DNA of 64,000 nt, from assembly GCF_905475395.1 (NCBI RefSeq), contig NC_058337.1, positions 70,824,368 through 70,888,367 on the forward strand. The letters run 5' to 3'. The stretch comes from Chrysoperla carnea (taxonomy: Eukaryota > Arthropoda > Insecta > Neuroptera > Chrysopidae). Every line of letters begins with the position of its first letter. Position 1 is the stretch's first letter. Positions 52,206 to 63,800 of this stretch are shown here, piece by piece. The notes beneath the pieces are model-generated. The model saw nothing but the letters and a program-made list of their open reading frames with translations. It searched no databases and was not told the DNA's origin. Position numbers and translations under genes: made by a program.

Positions 52206-52418
52206 ATGAGTGATACAGTACCTATGATTAGAAAAATCGATCGCGTATTTAATTGGCATATAGGTAGAATAGATAATATAAAATATGTTTCCCATATTTA
52301 CACCATTCTATATGGCGACGCTTTTGATATTGATGAGGCTGTGGATAAAGTAATAAAAAACGATTCTTTTAACAGAACGCCTGATGATCTGATCCTTCAT
52401 ATTCATAACCTAACCTAA
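52206..52418 (+). CDS. Hypothetical 70-residue frame, weak
   Basis: ATG to TAA frame encoding MSDTVPMIRKIDRVFNWHIG... with an acidic stretch AFDIDEAVDKVIKND and ending in codons made by the telomere-like CCTAA repeat. It has normal-looking composition but no recognised family, no splice context and no flanking support. It may be chance or part of an unrecognised element. Confidence 0.2.
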   Translation: MSDTVPMIRKIDRVFNWHIGRIDNIKYVSHIYTILYGDAFDIDEAVDKVIKNDSFNRTPDDLILHIHNLT

Positions 52419-52425
52419 CCTAACC
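52406..52425 (+). repeat. Interstitial telomere-like repeat (CCTAA)n
   Basis: AACCTAACCTAACCTAACC is nearly four units of the arthropod telomere repeat TTAGG (complement strand). Two-unit versions occur near 53260-53275 and, in the opposite orientation (TTAGGTTAGG), near 53936-53946. Confidence 0.75.
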
Positions 52426-53534
52426 AAAAAAAGTATCAGAGTGTTCTAACCATTAGTTCATTTTAATTGCGTAATATTGTTAATTTTTTTTGTATATAAC
52501 TCAAATTGGCAATTGGCCATTCGTATCTTCAAGAAGTTTGTTTTATCCACGGAGAGTAGTTTAAATAGACATTTAGACGTATAATTATTTACAAAATTAC
52601 CACTGGTAGAACGAGAAGTAATCCGTAAAAAATAATTGGTATTATTCGTTTTTTGATGACTTCATCATAAAGATGGAATAGAATATTCCCATTAAAAATT
52701 TATTTTTGCAATTATTGGAATTTTTTAACAAATAATTTATTCCACCTGGACAAAATAATAAAAAAATTATTATTTTAAACTATAAATAAAATAGGAAAAT
52801 ATTTCTTGTACCCTAGAGAATATTATATTCCATCATTTTGAAGAATTAATCAGAAAACGAACACGGCCAATTTAGGTTAATTAATATACCTACATATATA
52901 TAAAATTTACAAGATATATATATAACTTTATCTAAATAAATAATTTAACAAGAAAAAAAATAATTTTTTTAAATTAATTAAGCAATAAATATATTATAAC
53001 AACAACAAAAAATAATCTAAACACCTAAAAACATGTGCAGTTTGAAATTATAATATCCTTAAAATATGCGCGTTTTTCGGTTGGAATTTTGTTTCAAAAA
53101 TACATTATTTGAAATGTTAGCGTAAGAAGGCCTTTTTCTGGTTAAAAGAAATTTAAATTTAAGTAAATTTCGTTCGTTTGCTCTACAATAGAAAATGATC
53201 GAAGGTTATGTTCAGATATAACAAGTCAGGTTACACATTTAAAAATCTAACCTCAAATAAAACCTAACCTAACTTCTTTATCTGTGTTAAAAACACAGAT
53301 AATTATAATAAAATGGATATTGCCATCGAGAGCACTTATCTTATTCGGTACACACATAATCATCGTAAAAACAACGTGAAAGAGATAGCGTAAGCTAAAC
53401 CGAGTATTTTAATGGAAGCTTTATTTGCATTAATTATTCTTTAAATTCGGGATGGTAATAGGTCTTTCTAGTTAATTGAATTGATTTACTCTGACGTTGT
53501 ATCTGAACTTAGCCTGTATAATTAATGTTTTTAT

Positions 53535-56500
53535 TTAATAATCTGTTTGACCTAAAACGTTGTGCATTAAACGTTTAAAGGATCCACTTTGTTGAATGGA
53601 GTCAAAATCACCTCCAATTGAATTTGCATATGGATTTGTGTTATTTACTTGTGGTGGAGGTACTGGCTTCTGTAACAATAATAAAAATTTTGAAATAATT
53701 AGAACACATTTCTCAATATTGTAATGTTACGAGTATGTTAAAATGTATTTTAATTGATGGTGATTGGTATTTAGTGCACTATTTGACATTGTGCTAAATT
53801 ATATACAATAAATTGAACTAATGTATCTGCATCACATTGATTGATCTAATTTACAATGATGTTTCACAGTCACCAAGTTAGCAACGAGTAACATATTTTT
53901 CAAGAGAATATACGTTGTAGGAAAAATAAGTACTTAGGTTAGGTTATATTGATTTCTCATGAAAGACACACTTAGACCATAAGGCCCATTGTGATACCAT
54001 TATGTTTTTTTACCACCTTTCCGCTGATAATTTCATTTATCATCTCCTCAATTATTTTCAGAGGCTGAGTACACCTTCAACTAATAATGAAATTATATTT
54101 TAATGTGACGGCGGGAATCGAACCCGCTACACTAGGCATAAAGCGAACGGAATAGGTTACATTTTAATCAATTGAGCCACTTGGTTCGACAATACATACT
54201 TACAATACAAACAAATTGATCTAGGCATTGAGGCGAATTTAAAACTTTATTCGAAATACTTAGGGTTCGAATCCAGACAGCGGTAGTGTGAACAATTTAA
54301 AATATGAATGTAATTTAATATAAAATAAAGATTAATAAATAATGATGTGAGTGGCCTCTGTGATAGGGCGTATGTCAAAAAAACGGAGGTTAAATCCCAA
54401 TTATTATTATCGAAATACCCAATGTATTCAACAATGAATATTAAAATGTTAAGAATTCAACAGGGTTTGATTACCTTTGCTGGTATTACTCGATTCGAAT
54501 GGTGTTGTGGTGTAAATACTTTTGGTACAACTGGATTTGATACAGCTTGAACCGGTTCATATATGTAGTTCTCTTCTTGAAGAGCTTTTAAAGTTTCGCT
54601 TCGACTTGGATCAAATACTGCGTTCTTCTTAATCCTTTAACAACATAACGAATAAAAGTATATATTACATCAGCGCTTTCTGAGGTGGGGATTGTGCAAG
54701 ATTCATCAAGAAGTCGATGCTCCAAATTCACCGAGCACATTTAATAATGAAAAAAGACGGAATAAAAGTGGCTGTAGGTATCTTTATAAGAAAGTGTATG
54801 TCTAGACAAATTTTGTAGGGTTCAAAAGGAATATTTTATGATAATTTTTATTTTAATTAAAGAAGAACACTCTAAACTATATAGTTGGTCCTTATATAAA
54901 GAAAAAAAATTTTATAAGGAACATTTTTTATAAAGAACATAATTTATAATGTTATATATCTTATCACTTATGAATCTGAGTCTCTGAAAGTTAAAGCCAA
55001 GTTCAACGTTACCATAGATTGGCCTTTTTTTCAAAAAACGATCCTGGAAACTAATTTTGATGGTTTTTTTTAATTATACCAGATTTAATCGATTTAAAAT
55101 ATACTCACGGTGTAACTCCTGTTTGCTGTCTGATAGTATTGGCAATATTTGGTTCACTGTATAAATTAATTGGCGAATTGAATTGTTTGTGCACAACCTA
55201 TAGAAATTTAAATTTTAAACAGATTTAAGTATTTAGATTCAAAGGTTTAATTAATTTTTAATACCTACCTGCTTTCCTCCAACAGTTCCATCACCTCCAA
55301 CAACTTTGTGCAATACACTATCAGCAACCTTTTAAAAATAAAAAAATATGTCGTATACCTAATGCAAACTATAAAATATAATTTTTTTTTAATTGACACC
55401 TACTTTTTGTTTCATAATCGTTTCATGATCTAAATAGTGTCCTTGTCGCATTGATGGATTCGGATGATGTCTTAAATAACTTTCAGTGGGTGCTGGTTCA
55501 TGTTTGACTTTAGCTCCTGGCAATACAAGTGGAGTTGTACGATATGGCTACAAAATTAAAAATAATTATCTTTTAGTCAATAATATCAGACACATTTAAT
55601 TAGTTAATAAATTTTTGAATTAATATTAAATAAAAAATATGTTCTTATTGCAGCATTATTGGATACTGATATTATGTAACTTTTGACTATATTATCAGGA
55701 ATTTCGCTATTTTAAAGTGAAGTAAACAATATTTCAGCCGCTAAAGTGTCCCTTAAATATTGTTAAGTATTTTACTTCAAATGGAAATCTAGGGCATCAT
55801 TTGTCATAAAAACCTAGGGTACAAAAAAATTAAATCCGACGCTAATGTAACTTATATGTAGTATTTTTAATATACTAACGTGAATCAGCCAATTGCCAAT
55901 AATATTTTAATGGATCTACCCTAGTTTTTATAAAATTTATTTTTAGAATCTATGAATATTTCTCCCTGGAGGCCAAAAGGAATACACAAAAATTTTCCAG
56001 GAAATTATTTAGAGTTTTTCTGAATTATTTATTACTTATCTGAAGAGAAACCAGAGTGATTGTATATTCAATATACAGGGAGTTCTCTTATTGCCTAAAG
56101 AATTATTGCCTCCTGAAAAACCGAGAAAAAAAATATATGTTGAAATTGAAAGAAATATATAATCACTGTGGTTCTGGTTTTTCTTCAGAGCGAATAATAG
56201 GTCGGGAAAAGTCAATTTCCTAACATGTTTTTATATTCCTTAAAGAGAATAAATATTAAATATGATAAAATCTACAATAATTAATTTTTCGAAAATCTGA
56301 AATGTTTTAAATTTTACTGATTAATTCTGAAAAAATCTTACTCTCACTCTAGCTAAATTTTCATAAAATCTCTGATTAATTCCGAAAAAGTCTTATAGAA
56401 GAGTCTAAATACTTGTAAAAAATGCATTCGTCATTCAAACTGCTTAATAGGTTTTACATAGATCTTTTCATACTTTTTCAGAATGTTTCAGAATTGTTTA

Positions 56501-59500
56501 GATTTACTTATTCTTCTAGAATTGTTTTTCAGAACACTGCAAGACTTAATTAGACTATCGGAAGAAATTATTTCCACAAGGGAATATCTTTGATAATTTA
56601 GTATAATACTCAATAATTCTATATAATACTTTATAAAGGTGTGGAGACAAATACCCCATATACCAGACGAGATATTTTAAGTCAAAGCCACCATTGTTAT
56701 AACTTTATTGGGTGCATAAACTTTTTGTATGTCCCTTTATCCAAGACCGCATTACTCATAGAGGAGGAAGCGAAACGGGTATACGATTCGTCTACCTATC
56801 TCAGTTTCTCTTATAGTAATGAAATAGGTAGAAAAAAAATGTTGTCTCTCGGTCTTACTCGTATTTTTGGTTGTCACTATGGTTAGGTTGTCACTAAACC
56901 ACGTTTGCCCATGCACGCCATATACACCACTAGAAGCTATCTTAATTACTTGATCTGATTGTGAAGAAGCTTAGTCGCAAAACAAGCACTCAATCATTTG
57001 AAAGCAAACCAACTCTGAACATGAAGGCGTCATGGAAGTAACAGAGAAGCTTTAAGAGAAGTAACAGAGATGCCTTATAGTTCTTTTTAGCACAAGTCTG
57101 CGTGTCACTTGGCCGAAAGATTTAAAAGTGGGGTGGGCATTTTTACGCTTTCCAGATAAAATTGGTAGAGAAACTTAGTACAGAAGAGTAATGTGGGAAA
57201 ACAAAAACTCTAGTGTAATGAGATAAAATTTTGTAACATGACCCAACCGAAGTAGTTGAGTAAATAAAATTCATTGCTCGTTCTTATCTTAGAACTATTT
57301 TTCCTATTTTACCTATAGATTTGCATGGTTTTGTATTTAGATAAGAAAATTACTTTAAAAGATAAATTTACCCAGAGGTGCTAACCCCACATCACTAAAA
57401 CTGTTTCTTGAATAATTTTCTCTACTAAATTCATGAAACTACAACTCGTTGATTTAACGGAAAAAAGTTCCTAGAGATATACTTAGAGGTATATTTCCTC
57501 CAAATATAATATTAAGGAATTTTTGTACCATTTGTACCATGTATATATAAAATATATCAAAGTATACTAAGTTTAGTCCCAAAAAACAAACGATTGTGGA
57601 ATCAACACTGTCTATACATGATATTTCAACAATTAACTCAGTCAATTGGATATTTTCACTTGTTTTTCTGATAAACTTGGAGAGTTGTGGTTTCTTGCAT
57701 TCAGAATAGAAAATTATTCTGATAAATGTCTATACGGCTTAAGGCAAGATAACTAAAAATGGTGGGTGCGGAGGCAAATTTAATTTCCCCGATTACTTCG
57801 AACATTTCATTCCTGATTTATAGAGTATACTCACTGGCTTTTGCGGCTTCTGTCGATTTTACGAGCCATTAGAGCATTACCTATGTATTTGCAGGTTTAT
57901 AAATTACTTTGATATTTACATTTCTTAAAGTATGAACTCCTTAAAAAAATAAATGTGAGAACACGAAGTCACAGTAAATTTGTGAAATGTATTTCAATTT
58001 TAATGAGTATTTTATTTATAGCGACCTATGAAACGTTTTAATGACTTGTTGTCAAATGACATAATTGTATTTGTAATGTATTTTATTAAATATTTTGTTT
58101 ACTAACTTTCCTACTAAACCGTTTGTTGTTTTAATAAATTGAAAATTAAAAATAGGTCTGCATTATTTAATATAAACAAAAATAGGTGAAGACAATTTAA
58201 AAATTTGAAGTTCAGTGCTGGCAATTTCATTAAAATACGTTTAATTTTATTAGACCTTATTTCCAAATAATAAATTAACTAGTTTTATGATCATCCTATA
58301 CTTTTTTATTTTTAGTAACAGCGGCACAAGGGCGGTTTGCTCCGTATTTGAAGTAACCTTAACGCCCAGGCTATTCTTTAGTATTTTAATAATTTAATTG
58401 AAGAGATTCAACAAATAAGAATAAATTATTAAATATTAGCTGCAATGGCCCTTTTAATTACATATATTTATTTGCAACTTTTTAACGTGCATAGAGTTTG
58501 TCGTAAGGAACACATTAAGTTATGGCAATTTGAATGTCAGTTTTGTCCCAGAACGCTAAACAACGTAGCAAATTTGTATAACGGTAATCTTACAAACTCA
58601 GGAATTATCGGCGGCTCAACTATAATATGATTAAAGATGTGTTAGAAACTAATTTATTTGTATAACATACAAATCCCCAAATCTCGAGCAAATCGTTTTT
58701 CGAAACTTATTCTATTTGGATAAACACTCAAGTTGGTAAGCAAATTTTGAAATTAAAAAGTAATAGCCTGCCTAAAAAATTCGACAGAAATCAAATCCAA
58801 AAATAAACAAAAGGTAACAAAAAAATTTAAAAATATTTAAAAATTACTACCCATATTTACTAAAAACATTTTTTCGAAAATCGTTTTCTACTGAACTTAC
58901 TAGACTTGTTTCGAAAACAACAAGCATTGTTTCCTATTTTATAAAAAATAACATCTTAATTTGAAAATATCCTCTATCTCTTATAATTTAAGAGCATGGC
59001 ATTAATTTTAAACGATCCTGAAGGTCAAGGTCAATTTCATTGTTTGGGCAAGACACTTGTTCAAAAGAAATAATCCTGGTGAAATTTAAATGAAAGACCC
59101 TGTACTTATAACAAACACATTTAGAAACATCTTTCAAAATCATTTCACATTATTTACTGCTGTAAAGGATCAATCGGCTTCAGGCCTTGAAACACTTGTG
59201 TCCTTAAATATATACATTTCATTGTGAAATCAGAATAAAATCGAAACTGTTGATTTTCTTTTTTTTTCTTCGAGACGAAATATTGTGAATAATGAACTAA
59301 CATTGCGAGTATATCATGTGTATCATGACTCTTTCTACATGTTATACCTAGAATAGGAATAAAAAGTTTTTAATCGACAAAATACTGTTATTTTTACTTT
59401 GCATTTAAACGATATTATTATAACGAGTGATTTTTTTGGATGAGGCTCATAAATTTGGGTTTTCTCCGTGCCCTTTCCAGCTCTTGTTTCGTTTCTGCAT

Positions 59501-61076
59501 CTTTTTACCTTTTTCTGTCTCAATTTATTATAATGTATTATTTATTGATCAATTATAGTAAACATTTTCTACAAATTTGGTTATTCCATTTAAAAAAGGT
59601 CTGGAGTCTCTGGAACTTGAATAAACCGGTGAAATTAGACTTTTCTGTCTTTCAAGTTAATGAGAATTTTATTCTTATTGTTTTCTTGGTATGTCCTTGT
59701 CCCTCGAAGTATAGAGAAGAGACCCAGGTGATTGGAATGACAGGCTCGACATTTAAAAAAGGCCTAGAATCTCTTCCTTGAAGTTCTTGTTCCTCGAAGT
59801 GTACAGAAGAGGCCCAGGTGATTGAACAGGCAGACTACCTTTATTTTCTTTGACTACTTTGGCTGGTAGAATACCAGCCGCTGGTAGTTTCAGGGGCATA
59901 CAATAATCATATGATTAAATAGCAAAATTAATAATTTACAACTTTGCTTATTTAAGATTTAAACATTTCGGTAAATATTATACAGGAAAAAAAGTCTGGC
60001 AGATAATTCTTTAAAAATTGATTCCCTACGACTTTGCCTATGATAAATATTTCCACTACTATTAATTGAGAAATTCCAAATTTTGTGATCATGCTTCTCA
60101 AAACCCAGCCCGATTTAACTACAAAACTAGAAGTCAAGTCATATGCAGTCATAGTCGATAGTCAGAAAACAACAATTAAAATCTGGTAAAGGAGCTAAAC
60201 TGTAACTTCAAAGAAAATAAGCTTGCTTTTTTTAAGAGCCTAAATCTGTTTTCGTAATGTGCCTGCAGTTAAATTCAATACAATCATTTCTCTGTTTAAT
60301 TTTTATGGTCTTTTTAGAATGGTTTCAGATTTGTTTATATAGTATATACTATTATATTTTTGAATTCAGTTAAATATTAAATTTACTTAATTACTGTATC
60401 ATATATCGAATCTTTCAAGCTAATATTATTCAGAGTATGACATAGTCACAGAAATTATTTTGGCATCTATCCAGCATATCTAAATAATTCGTCATTATTT
60501 TTTTATTGCTATAATATTACTTTTATTATTATTAGTATCAAAAATTGAAAATTGAAAAGAAAATATCAATAAATATTTATTCAATATCAAAACAAATTAT
60601 TGAGGCTAATTTATTTTTTGTAAATTTAAAAATACAAATTTTTTCGCAAAATAATTTGTGGTCATTGTGTTTTTTAATAAATTGTAGGAGTAATATGTTT
60701 TTAGAACATTCAGTTGGCTGTTACTAGTGCATGAATTTTATTTTGTAACTGACTGTTATTAGTATGTTGAACACACAAAAAGTTATTTCTGGTGATTGAT
60801 ATTCGAGTCTCACTCAAAAATGACGTAATTGTTTTAATAATAAGCTTAATGCCTCTCTCAATAATAAATAACGAAGCGTTACACAAATTATAGAATTTAA
60901 AATAAAATAATTATGTTACAAAAAAATTTTATTTTTCAAGAATTTTTTATCTTTATAGAAAATAACAAGTCACTGAGACCTACCCAATAAACAGCTGATT
61001 CTTCTATATCACTATTCCCATTTCGTAAATGTGCCCCTGAATAAGGATGCCCCTTATATGTATGACCCACTAACAT
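53535..61076 (-). CDS. Zasp66: Zasp66, Z-disc protein with Zasp motif
   Basis: Minus-strand exons 61076-60984, 55547-55404, 55328-55269, 55197-55109, 54634-54475 and 53669-53535 join in phase to 226 residues. The first exon begins MLVGHTYKGHPYSGAH after an in-frame stop; exon 2 continues PYRTTPLVLPGAKVKHEPAP. The Zasp motif (about 100-121) starts VVHKQFNSPINLYSEPNIAN and is the family signature. The tail has NPYANSIGGDFDSIQQSGSF and ends LMHNVLGQTDY. Zasp proteins bind alpha-actinin at muscle Z-discs. The PDZ domain of the long isoforms is not in this window: either this is a PDZ-less isoform, or the exon at 61076 is internal (ATTCAG acceptor just upstream) and PDZ exons lie beyond 64 kb. AATAAA overlaps the stop. 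Confidence 0.86.
53960..54190 (-). mobile_element. tRNA-derived SINE in Zasp66 intron 5
   Basis: On the minus strand, from 54190: an A box (GTGGCTCAATTGATTA) about 10 bases in, then a B box with a perfect T-arm (GCGGGTTCGATTCCCGC, 54112-54128). The acceptor ends do not pair, so it is not a tRNA gene. A non-tRNA body continues to about 53960 (GGCCTTATGGTCTAAGTGTG). Confidence 0.7.
54250..54420 (+). mobile_element. Two adjacent SINE fragments
   Basis: A B box (TTAGGGTTCGAATCC, about 54249-54264) is followed by an A/T-rich tail ending AATAAATAATGATG. Directly after, a new A box (GAGTGGCCTCTGTGATAGGG) and a B box (GGAGGTTAAATCCC) begin a second tRNA-like head. Both lie in the same Zasp66 intron as the minus-strand SINE. 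Confidence 0.5.
56664..56917. mobile_element. hAT MITE (family M1, copy 2) with perfect 8-bp target duplication
   Basis: CCATATAC lies directly before (56656-56663) and after (56918-56925). The body shares CCACCATTGTTATAACTTTA, CATAGAGGAGGAAGCGA and CCACGTTTGCCCATGC with copy 1 at 42037. The left terminal repeat (CAGACGAGATA) is more diverged than in copy 1. Confidence 0.87.
57530..57667 (+). repeat. Repeat X, internally deleted copy
   Basis: The start (GTATACTAAGTTTAGTCCC) and the end (ATCAACACTGTCTATACATG, AACAATTAACTCAGTCAATT) of repeat X are joined by about 20 unrelated bases. Roughly 430 bp of the interior present at 51097-51645 are missing. Confidence 0.75.
59568..59850. repeat. Local tandem duplication in Zasp66 intron 1
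   Basis: CATTTAAAAAAGG.CT.GA.TCT recurs near 59589 and 59750, and TTGT.CCTCGAAGT.TA.AGAAGA with CCCAGGTGATTG recurs near 59698 and 59790. The units are about 90-160 bp and moderately diverged. Confidence 0.6.
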
Positions 61077-61795
61077 TATCACTGAATAGTATTAATGCCT
61101 TTTAATTAAACGTTTGAATGAAATACCAAAAGCCAAAGTGTTTAACTTTGACACTATATTTGAGACTGAAATTATTTTCAATATTTTTCATTAAAAAATA
61201 AAATTTTCCCCACTCACGTCCTGATTTATTTTATTTCAGCAATGACAAAAATGAAAATATATTTGTGTATCCTTGTTTTACACATTTTAATAAATGTATG
61301 TTTTTTGTGAGATAGCAATATAAACTTTAAAACTTGGAAATAAATATTAATTTTTGTATAAAAAAAGGTTGTGGGTGGTTTTTTGTAGCTATTTCCATTA
61401 CTTGGCCGTTTATATTAATGCCAAAAAAATAGAAAGTAATTAATGTTTACAAATTTTGAGAAAATTATTTAATTCTTTTTTATGTTTGATTTATTTCAAA
61501 TCGATAATTATTTGATTTATATAAATTTTAAATTAATATCTAACATTTGTTTCATGTTTTATAATTATTAAAATTCTATGATGACACTGTGTAATAGATT
61601 AAAATTGAATGATGATCTTATTTGCATTTACGATGCAACTGTTGTTCTTGGAAAATTCATGAAATAAATTATAGTTTGTTTCCTATAAATTATATTTCGT
61701 TGAAATTCAATATAATTCCAATTTTATCTGTTTACGAATTTATCAAATTTTAAAGTTTTTTATACCTAATTCCCTAATAAAAATCCCCTTTGAGA

Positions 61796-62243
61796 CAGTG
61801 GCTTAGCTATAGTTGGTCAAAGGCCCAGGTGCGTAGAGAAAAAAGTTTGAAAATATAAAATATTTATTATACAGATTAGATCAATAAACGGGAAAAAAAA
61901 GATTTTCAACAAAATTCCCAGTCAAATTCACAATCGCTTGTGCGCTTTAATTTTTTCAAATATCATAATAAGATACAGTAGTTTCTATAATAGGTCATAT
62001 TTTACCAATTCAAACTTGAGTTTAGAAAACATTATTTACCTTTTGATGTTGAAAATCTTAAATTAGAAGTACTGTTATTGTTAATGAACATTTAACATCA
62101 TTAAAAAAAATTCTTGTGAGCAAGCTCGAGGTTTGCTATTTTCGAGAGCTGAGTGTTCCTTTCTTTTCAAGGCTTGGGGAGTCCTTTAGGTTGCAGAGCC
62201 CTATTCCACTGCACCACCTAGCTCTATGATAGCTACGCAACTG
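61796..62243. mobile_element. hAT-like element remnant
   Basis: The left end CAGTGGCTTAGCTATAG and the right end, complemented, CAGTTGCGTAGCTATCATAG are hAT-type inverted ends. No matching 8-bp flanks were found, so it is either old or the ends are slightly misplaced. 448 bp, non-coding. Confidence 0.55.
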
Positions 62244-62794
62244 CTAAAAGCGACAAAATTCTACAAAAAAGAATAATTTTTTTTCGGAAGAACTGATTCA
62301 AGAAATCAAGCTGCATTTGTACTATTATATTTTCGCATATCTTGTATCGTTTTATTTTCGAAGATCGTTTTATTTTATATTTTCGGAGATCTATAGGAAT
62401 TAGTTGGATAAAAAAGTGCATAGTATGTACGTCAAGAAGTCAAAGCACTTTCAAGGTTTTCCTCCCCTTTTAATATTACTTAATTGTATGATTACAGACA
62501 ATCATGGATAGCAATAGACAGAGGATATTTATCGGATTCAAGACATTCCATGATTAATGCTAATATTTTGAGTTTTGATCTTGGTGAAGAACCAAAAAAA
62601 AAAACAAAAATATGAATTGAATTTTTATATTCAGCAGAAATATTTAGCTGTTCCTACCGAGGAATATATGGAAGATTCCAAATAATGTTTCAAACAAAAG
62701 ATTTTTTTAAATAGGTACTGTTGATGTCAAGAAACATTGAAATTGAAACCAGGGTCCTCCAATAAGAGTTTTGGAGATGCTCCACGCTAGGCAG

Positions 62795-63175
62795 TTCAAA
62801 TTAGCGTAGCTAGAGATTTATTTCTCGGGGGCAGCCGTCGCGTCAGTGTCTATGGAAAAATAATTTTTTTTAGATATTTAAATATTACTTGAGATAATTG
62901 ACTCTCAAAGTTGAAACAAAGAAACTCTAAAAAATCGATTTTTATCGTTTTTAATTTTGAATAATAATACATTGTTCTCATTTAAACATTTGCTTTTCAA
63001 TTACTTGTATTTTTTAACAATTTCGATAAATGGATAATTGCGATCGTTACAATGCGCAAAAAGATAAAAATAAAAAATAAAAATTTTTTGAAAACTTCTG
63101 GTTGCTCTAAGGTGGGCAATAAACTGCGAAGGGTGAGCATTGCCCATCCTTGCTCCTCCCTAGTCACGCCAATGA
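62795..63175. mobile_element. Possible hAT-like MITE
   Basis: A left block AATTAGCGTAGCTAGAG with GC-rich CTCGGGGGCAGCCG and a right block that reads, complemented, CATTGGCGTGACTAGGGAGG resemble the hAT MITEs in this window. The ends are imperfect and no target duplication was found. Confidence 0.35.
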
Positions 63176-63485
63176 CTATGTATACATTTCTTACGTTCTT
63201 GTGTCTATGTTTATTAAAATCTGTTCTCAAACAAAAATATGCTGAAAGATAAACCATGATGAATATAAATTTGAATTAAACTAAATTATATTTTAGAAAT
63301 AGAACACAACAAGAAAATATGTATGTTGTTTTGATTTCTGTTTAAAATATATCGTTTATTTTTATTTAAAAGCATGAAATTTATCTTCACACACCAAATG
63401 TCCCATTTTTAATATCACACTCTGTAAAATATATTCATACATATTTATACCTCCTCCATGTACCTAATGAGTAAAAACAACCATT

Positions 63486-63800
63486 TTAACTTAATTTATT
63501 TTTCCGAACTTTATTGAAGTTCACTAGGAGTGGAATAATCAAGCCCGTAGCAAAGGATACGCCAAGACATATAGATTTTTCATGGTGTTCTTGAACAAAG
63601 TATGACTTAATTTCTTTAATCCCTAGGGGGACACATGGCTGCAACAAAGGATCGCAAGCGACCACGATTGCTAGCCAGACTCTTGACTTCACTCCAGGTT
63701 TTGCCTTCCAGTTCTGCCTCTTTTTCTACGGTTCTTCGCCAGGTGATGCGAGGTCTTCCCGGTTTTCTCCTGCCGTGTGGAATGTAATCGAGTGTTTGGC
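63486..63800 (-). mobile_element. 3' end of a non-LTR retrotransposon (LINE), 5' truncated
   Basis: The minus-strand frame 63800-63616 encodes GRRKPGRPRITWRRTVEKEA, then GKTWSEVKSLASNRGRLRSF and VAAMCPPRD before a stop. GRPR-x-TWRR ... W..VK.LA.NR...R.FV.A.CP.RD is the usual C-terminus of LINE endonuclease/reverse-transcriptase proteins in animals. The similarity stops upstream of about 63800, so this is a 5'-truncated copy with a 3' UTR running to about 63490. The clade is not assigned. Confidence 0.8.

Larger units (their letters stand above)
50075..53534. other. Spacer between the lipase gene and Zasp66
   Basis: Two 3' ends converge on this 3.4 kb. It contains dispersed repeat X (51097-51645), a small unsupported frame (52206-52418) and TTAGG-type motifs (52406-52425, plus two-unit copies near 53265). 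No other gene was recognised. Confidence 0.5.
55548..60983 (-). other. Large first intron of Zasp66
   Basis: A 5.4-kb intron. It contains the hAT MITE copy at 56664-56917, the deleted repeat X copy at 57530-57667 and a tandem duplication at 59568-59850. Frames at 58445-58630 and 59440-59781 show no recognised similarity. Enhancers for muscle expression may lie here but none can be read from sequence. Confidence 0.5.

Noticed and set aside
54105-54190. Possible functional tRNA gene on the minus strand
   Set aside because: The T-arm is perfect but the two acceptor-stem ends do not pair and the middle does not fold to a clear anticodon arm; a SINE head explains it better.
58445-58630. 61-residue frame in Zasp66 intron 1 with Cys pairs
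   Set aside because: The cysteine spacing does not fit a zinc finger, and there is no flanking coding signal.
61074-61130. Poly-pyrimidine tract proving an internal Zasp66 exon
   Set aside because: The tract before ATTCAG is poor in pyrimidines, so it does not settle the question; kept only as a finding to test.
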